From the NCBI GenBank assembly GCA_900466945.1, contig UBNV01000010.1, positions 496,001 through 560,000 on the forward strand: a DNA stretch of 64,000 bases. The letters run 5' to 3'. This document shows positions 63,250-64,000 of this stretch, in pieces. The translations under genes and the position numbers were made by a program. Every line of letters starts with the position of its first letter. Position 1 is the first letter of the stretch. The notes under the pieces were generated by a model, which was given only the letters and a program-made list of their open reading frames with translations, had not been told where the DNA came from and did no database searches. The stretch is from Hyphomicrobiales bacterium (GTDB taxonomy: Bacteria; Pseudomonadota; Alphaproteobacteria; Rhizobiales; Rhizobiaceae).

Positions 63250-64000
63250 TCAGAGGGACGGTTTTTCCACCGCCGGCTTGCCCCATTCGGCGATGGCGAT
63301 GCCGCCGAGGACCAGAATAAGCGCCACGATGTGGAAGACTTCCAGTGTCTCGCCGAGGATGGTGATCGAGAGCAGGGTGCCGAACACCGGCACCAGGTTG
63401 ATGAAGAGGCCGGCGCGGTTGGCGCCGATGCCTTCGACGCCCTTGATGTAGAGGATCTGCGAGATCAGTGAGGGGAACAGACCGGCGTAGAGGATGATCA
63501 GCCAGCCGCGCATGTCGGGCAGAATCAATTCGCCGCGCCCGGCTTCCCACCAGAGAAGCGGCAGGCAGGTCACGGTGGCGGCAAGGGCCGGCACGGCCAT
63601 CAGGCTTTTCCAGTGCACGGGCGGTTTCCAGCGCAGCGAGACGGTGTAGATCGCATAGGAAATGCCGGCAAAGAGCATCAGCAGGTCGCCGTGGTTCAGG
63701 GTCAGCGTCAGCAGCGTCTGCAGATCGCCATGCGAGGCCGTGACAGCAGCACCGACGAAGCTGATCAGGAAGCCGAGGATCTGGACCGCAGACACTGCAA
63801 TCCGGAACAGCACGAAGTTGATGACAAAGATCAGGACCGGGATCGCGCCCTGTTCGATCGCGCCGTTGACAGCGCTGGTATACTTGAGCGCCGTGTAGAG
63901 AAAGCCGTTGAACGCAGCATAACCGACCGCGCCGTAGAAGATCAGCAGTTTCCAGTTGGCCTTCAGCACCTCCCAATCCTTGCGGATCTGCGGGATCGCG
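63250..64000 (-). CDS. EamA/DMT-family transporter (5' part lies outside window)
   Basis: Drug/metabolite-superfamily permease. The visible 250 codons cover about eight hydrophobic helices, including LLIFYGAVGYAAFNGFLY, GAIEQGAIPVLIFVINFVLF and GLFPSLISQILYIKGVEGIGA, with a C-terminal EamA repeat (TLLSITILGETLEVFH). The frame remains open to base 64000 and reads ...IPQIRKDWEVLKANWK, so the N-terminal helices lie beyond the edge. Substrate not predictable. Confidence 0.85.
   Translation of the reverse strand, partial: AIPQIRKDWEVLKANWKLLIFYGAVGYAAFNGFLYTALKYTSAVNGAIEQGAIPVLIFVINFVLFRIAVSAVQILGFLISFVGAAVTASHGDLQTLLTLTLNHGDLLMLFAGISYAIYTVSLRWKPPVHWKSLMAVPALAATVTCLPLLWWEAGRGELILPDMRGWLIILYAGLFPSLISQILYIKGVEGIGANRAGLFINLVPVFGTLLSITILGETLEVFHIVALILVLGGIAIAEWGKPAVEKPSL

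Overview
The window looks like a chromosomal segment of a Rhizobiaceae bacterium (Rhizobium/Agrobacterium/Allorhizobium group; genus not resolved). GC is high. Gene blocks are typical of alphaproteobacteria: tkt-gap, zapA-6S RNA-formyl-THF cyclo-ligase, ruvCAB, ybgC-tolQRAB-pal-cpoB-tilS-ftsH-glmM, serC-serA and dctA/dctBD. Regulatory motifs fit the same group: two EcfG-type promoters, a CtrA box, a GTTC-N7-GTTC LexA box, a sigma-54 dctA promoter, a serC-type leader and a RIME-like intergenic repeat. No prophage, insertion sequence, CRISPR array or rRNA was found. This is mostly core genome with a few accessory insertions.

Layout. 1-3.3 kb: transketolase and GAPDH (minus; pgk probably lies just beyond the left edge). 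3.6-9.2 kb: DUF4164, ZapA, 6S RNA, a Cache chemoreceptor ending in NWEEF, formyl-THF cyclo-ligase, a YmdB-type phosphodiesterase and a secreted MBL protein. 9.2-10.7 kb: a stress-promoter-driven PNPOx-like protein and YebC. 10.7-21.9 kb: a long minus-strand envelope block, glmM, ftsH, tilS, cpoB, pal, tolB, tolA, tolR, tolQ, ybgC. 22-28 kb: an integral membrane protein, then the ruv locus (ruvC, vapBC, ruvA, ruvB) followed by a tightly packed phosphoesterase-NUDIX-DinB trio. 28-33.7 kb: LLM oxidoreductase, a second chemoreceptor, an outer-membrane barrel and a CorA/ZntB-like transporter. 33.8-40.7 kb: serC-serA, a CIO-type cydAB with a 37-residue DUF2474-like membrane peptide, and a Tim44-domain protein. 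40.7-47.1 kb: a lytic transglycosylase lipoprotein, an elongator-type tRNA-Met, mnmA, dgcA, a methyltransferase-fold protein, an HpaI-type aldolase and an Ldh-family dehydrogenase. 47.1-52 kb: dctD-dctB divergent from dctA, with tandem DctD-like sites and a sigma-54 promoter. 52-64 kb: an RHH protein, glyoxalase I, a two-gene GMC dehydrogenase, a GT21-type glycosyltransferase, DedA, ung, a DAO/ALDH pair, two small envelope proteins, a PPP-family phosphatase and a truncated DMT transporter.

How the genes fit together. The Tol-Pal block with FtsH and GlmM is an envelope-maintenance cluster. TilS and MnmA both modify tRNA anticodons. DctA with DctBD is a self-contained system for sensing and importing C4-dicarboxylates. 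The strongest non-routine signal is the ruv locus. A VapBC-type toxin-antitoxin pair sits between ruvC and ruvA. Its promoter region carries a perfect LexA-type box over the -35 and a separate 8-bp inverted repeat over the -10/start, so the distal ruvAB genes may be read from a promoter under both SOS and toxin-antitoxin control.

All calls come from reading the sequence and from family knowledge. No database search was possible.
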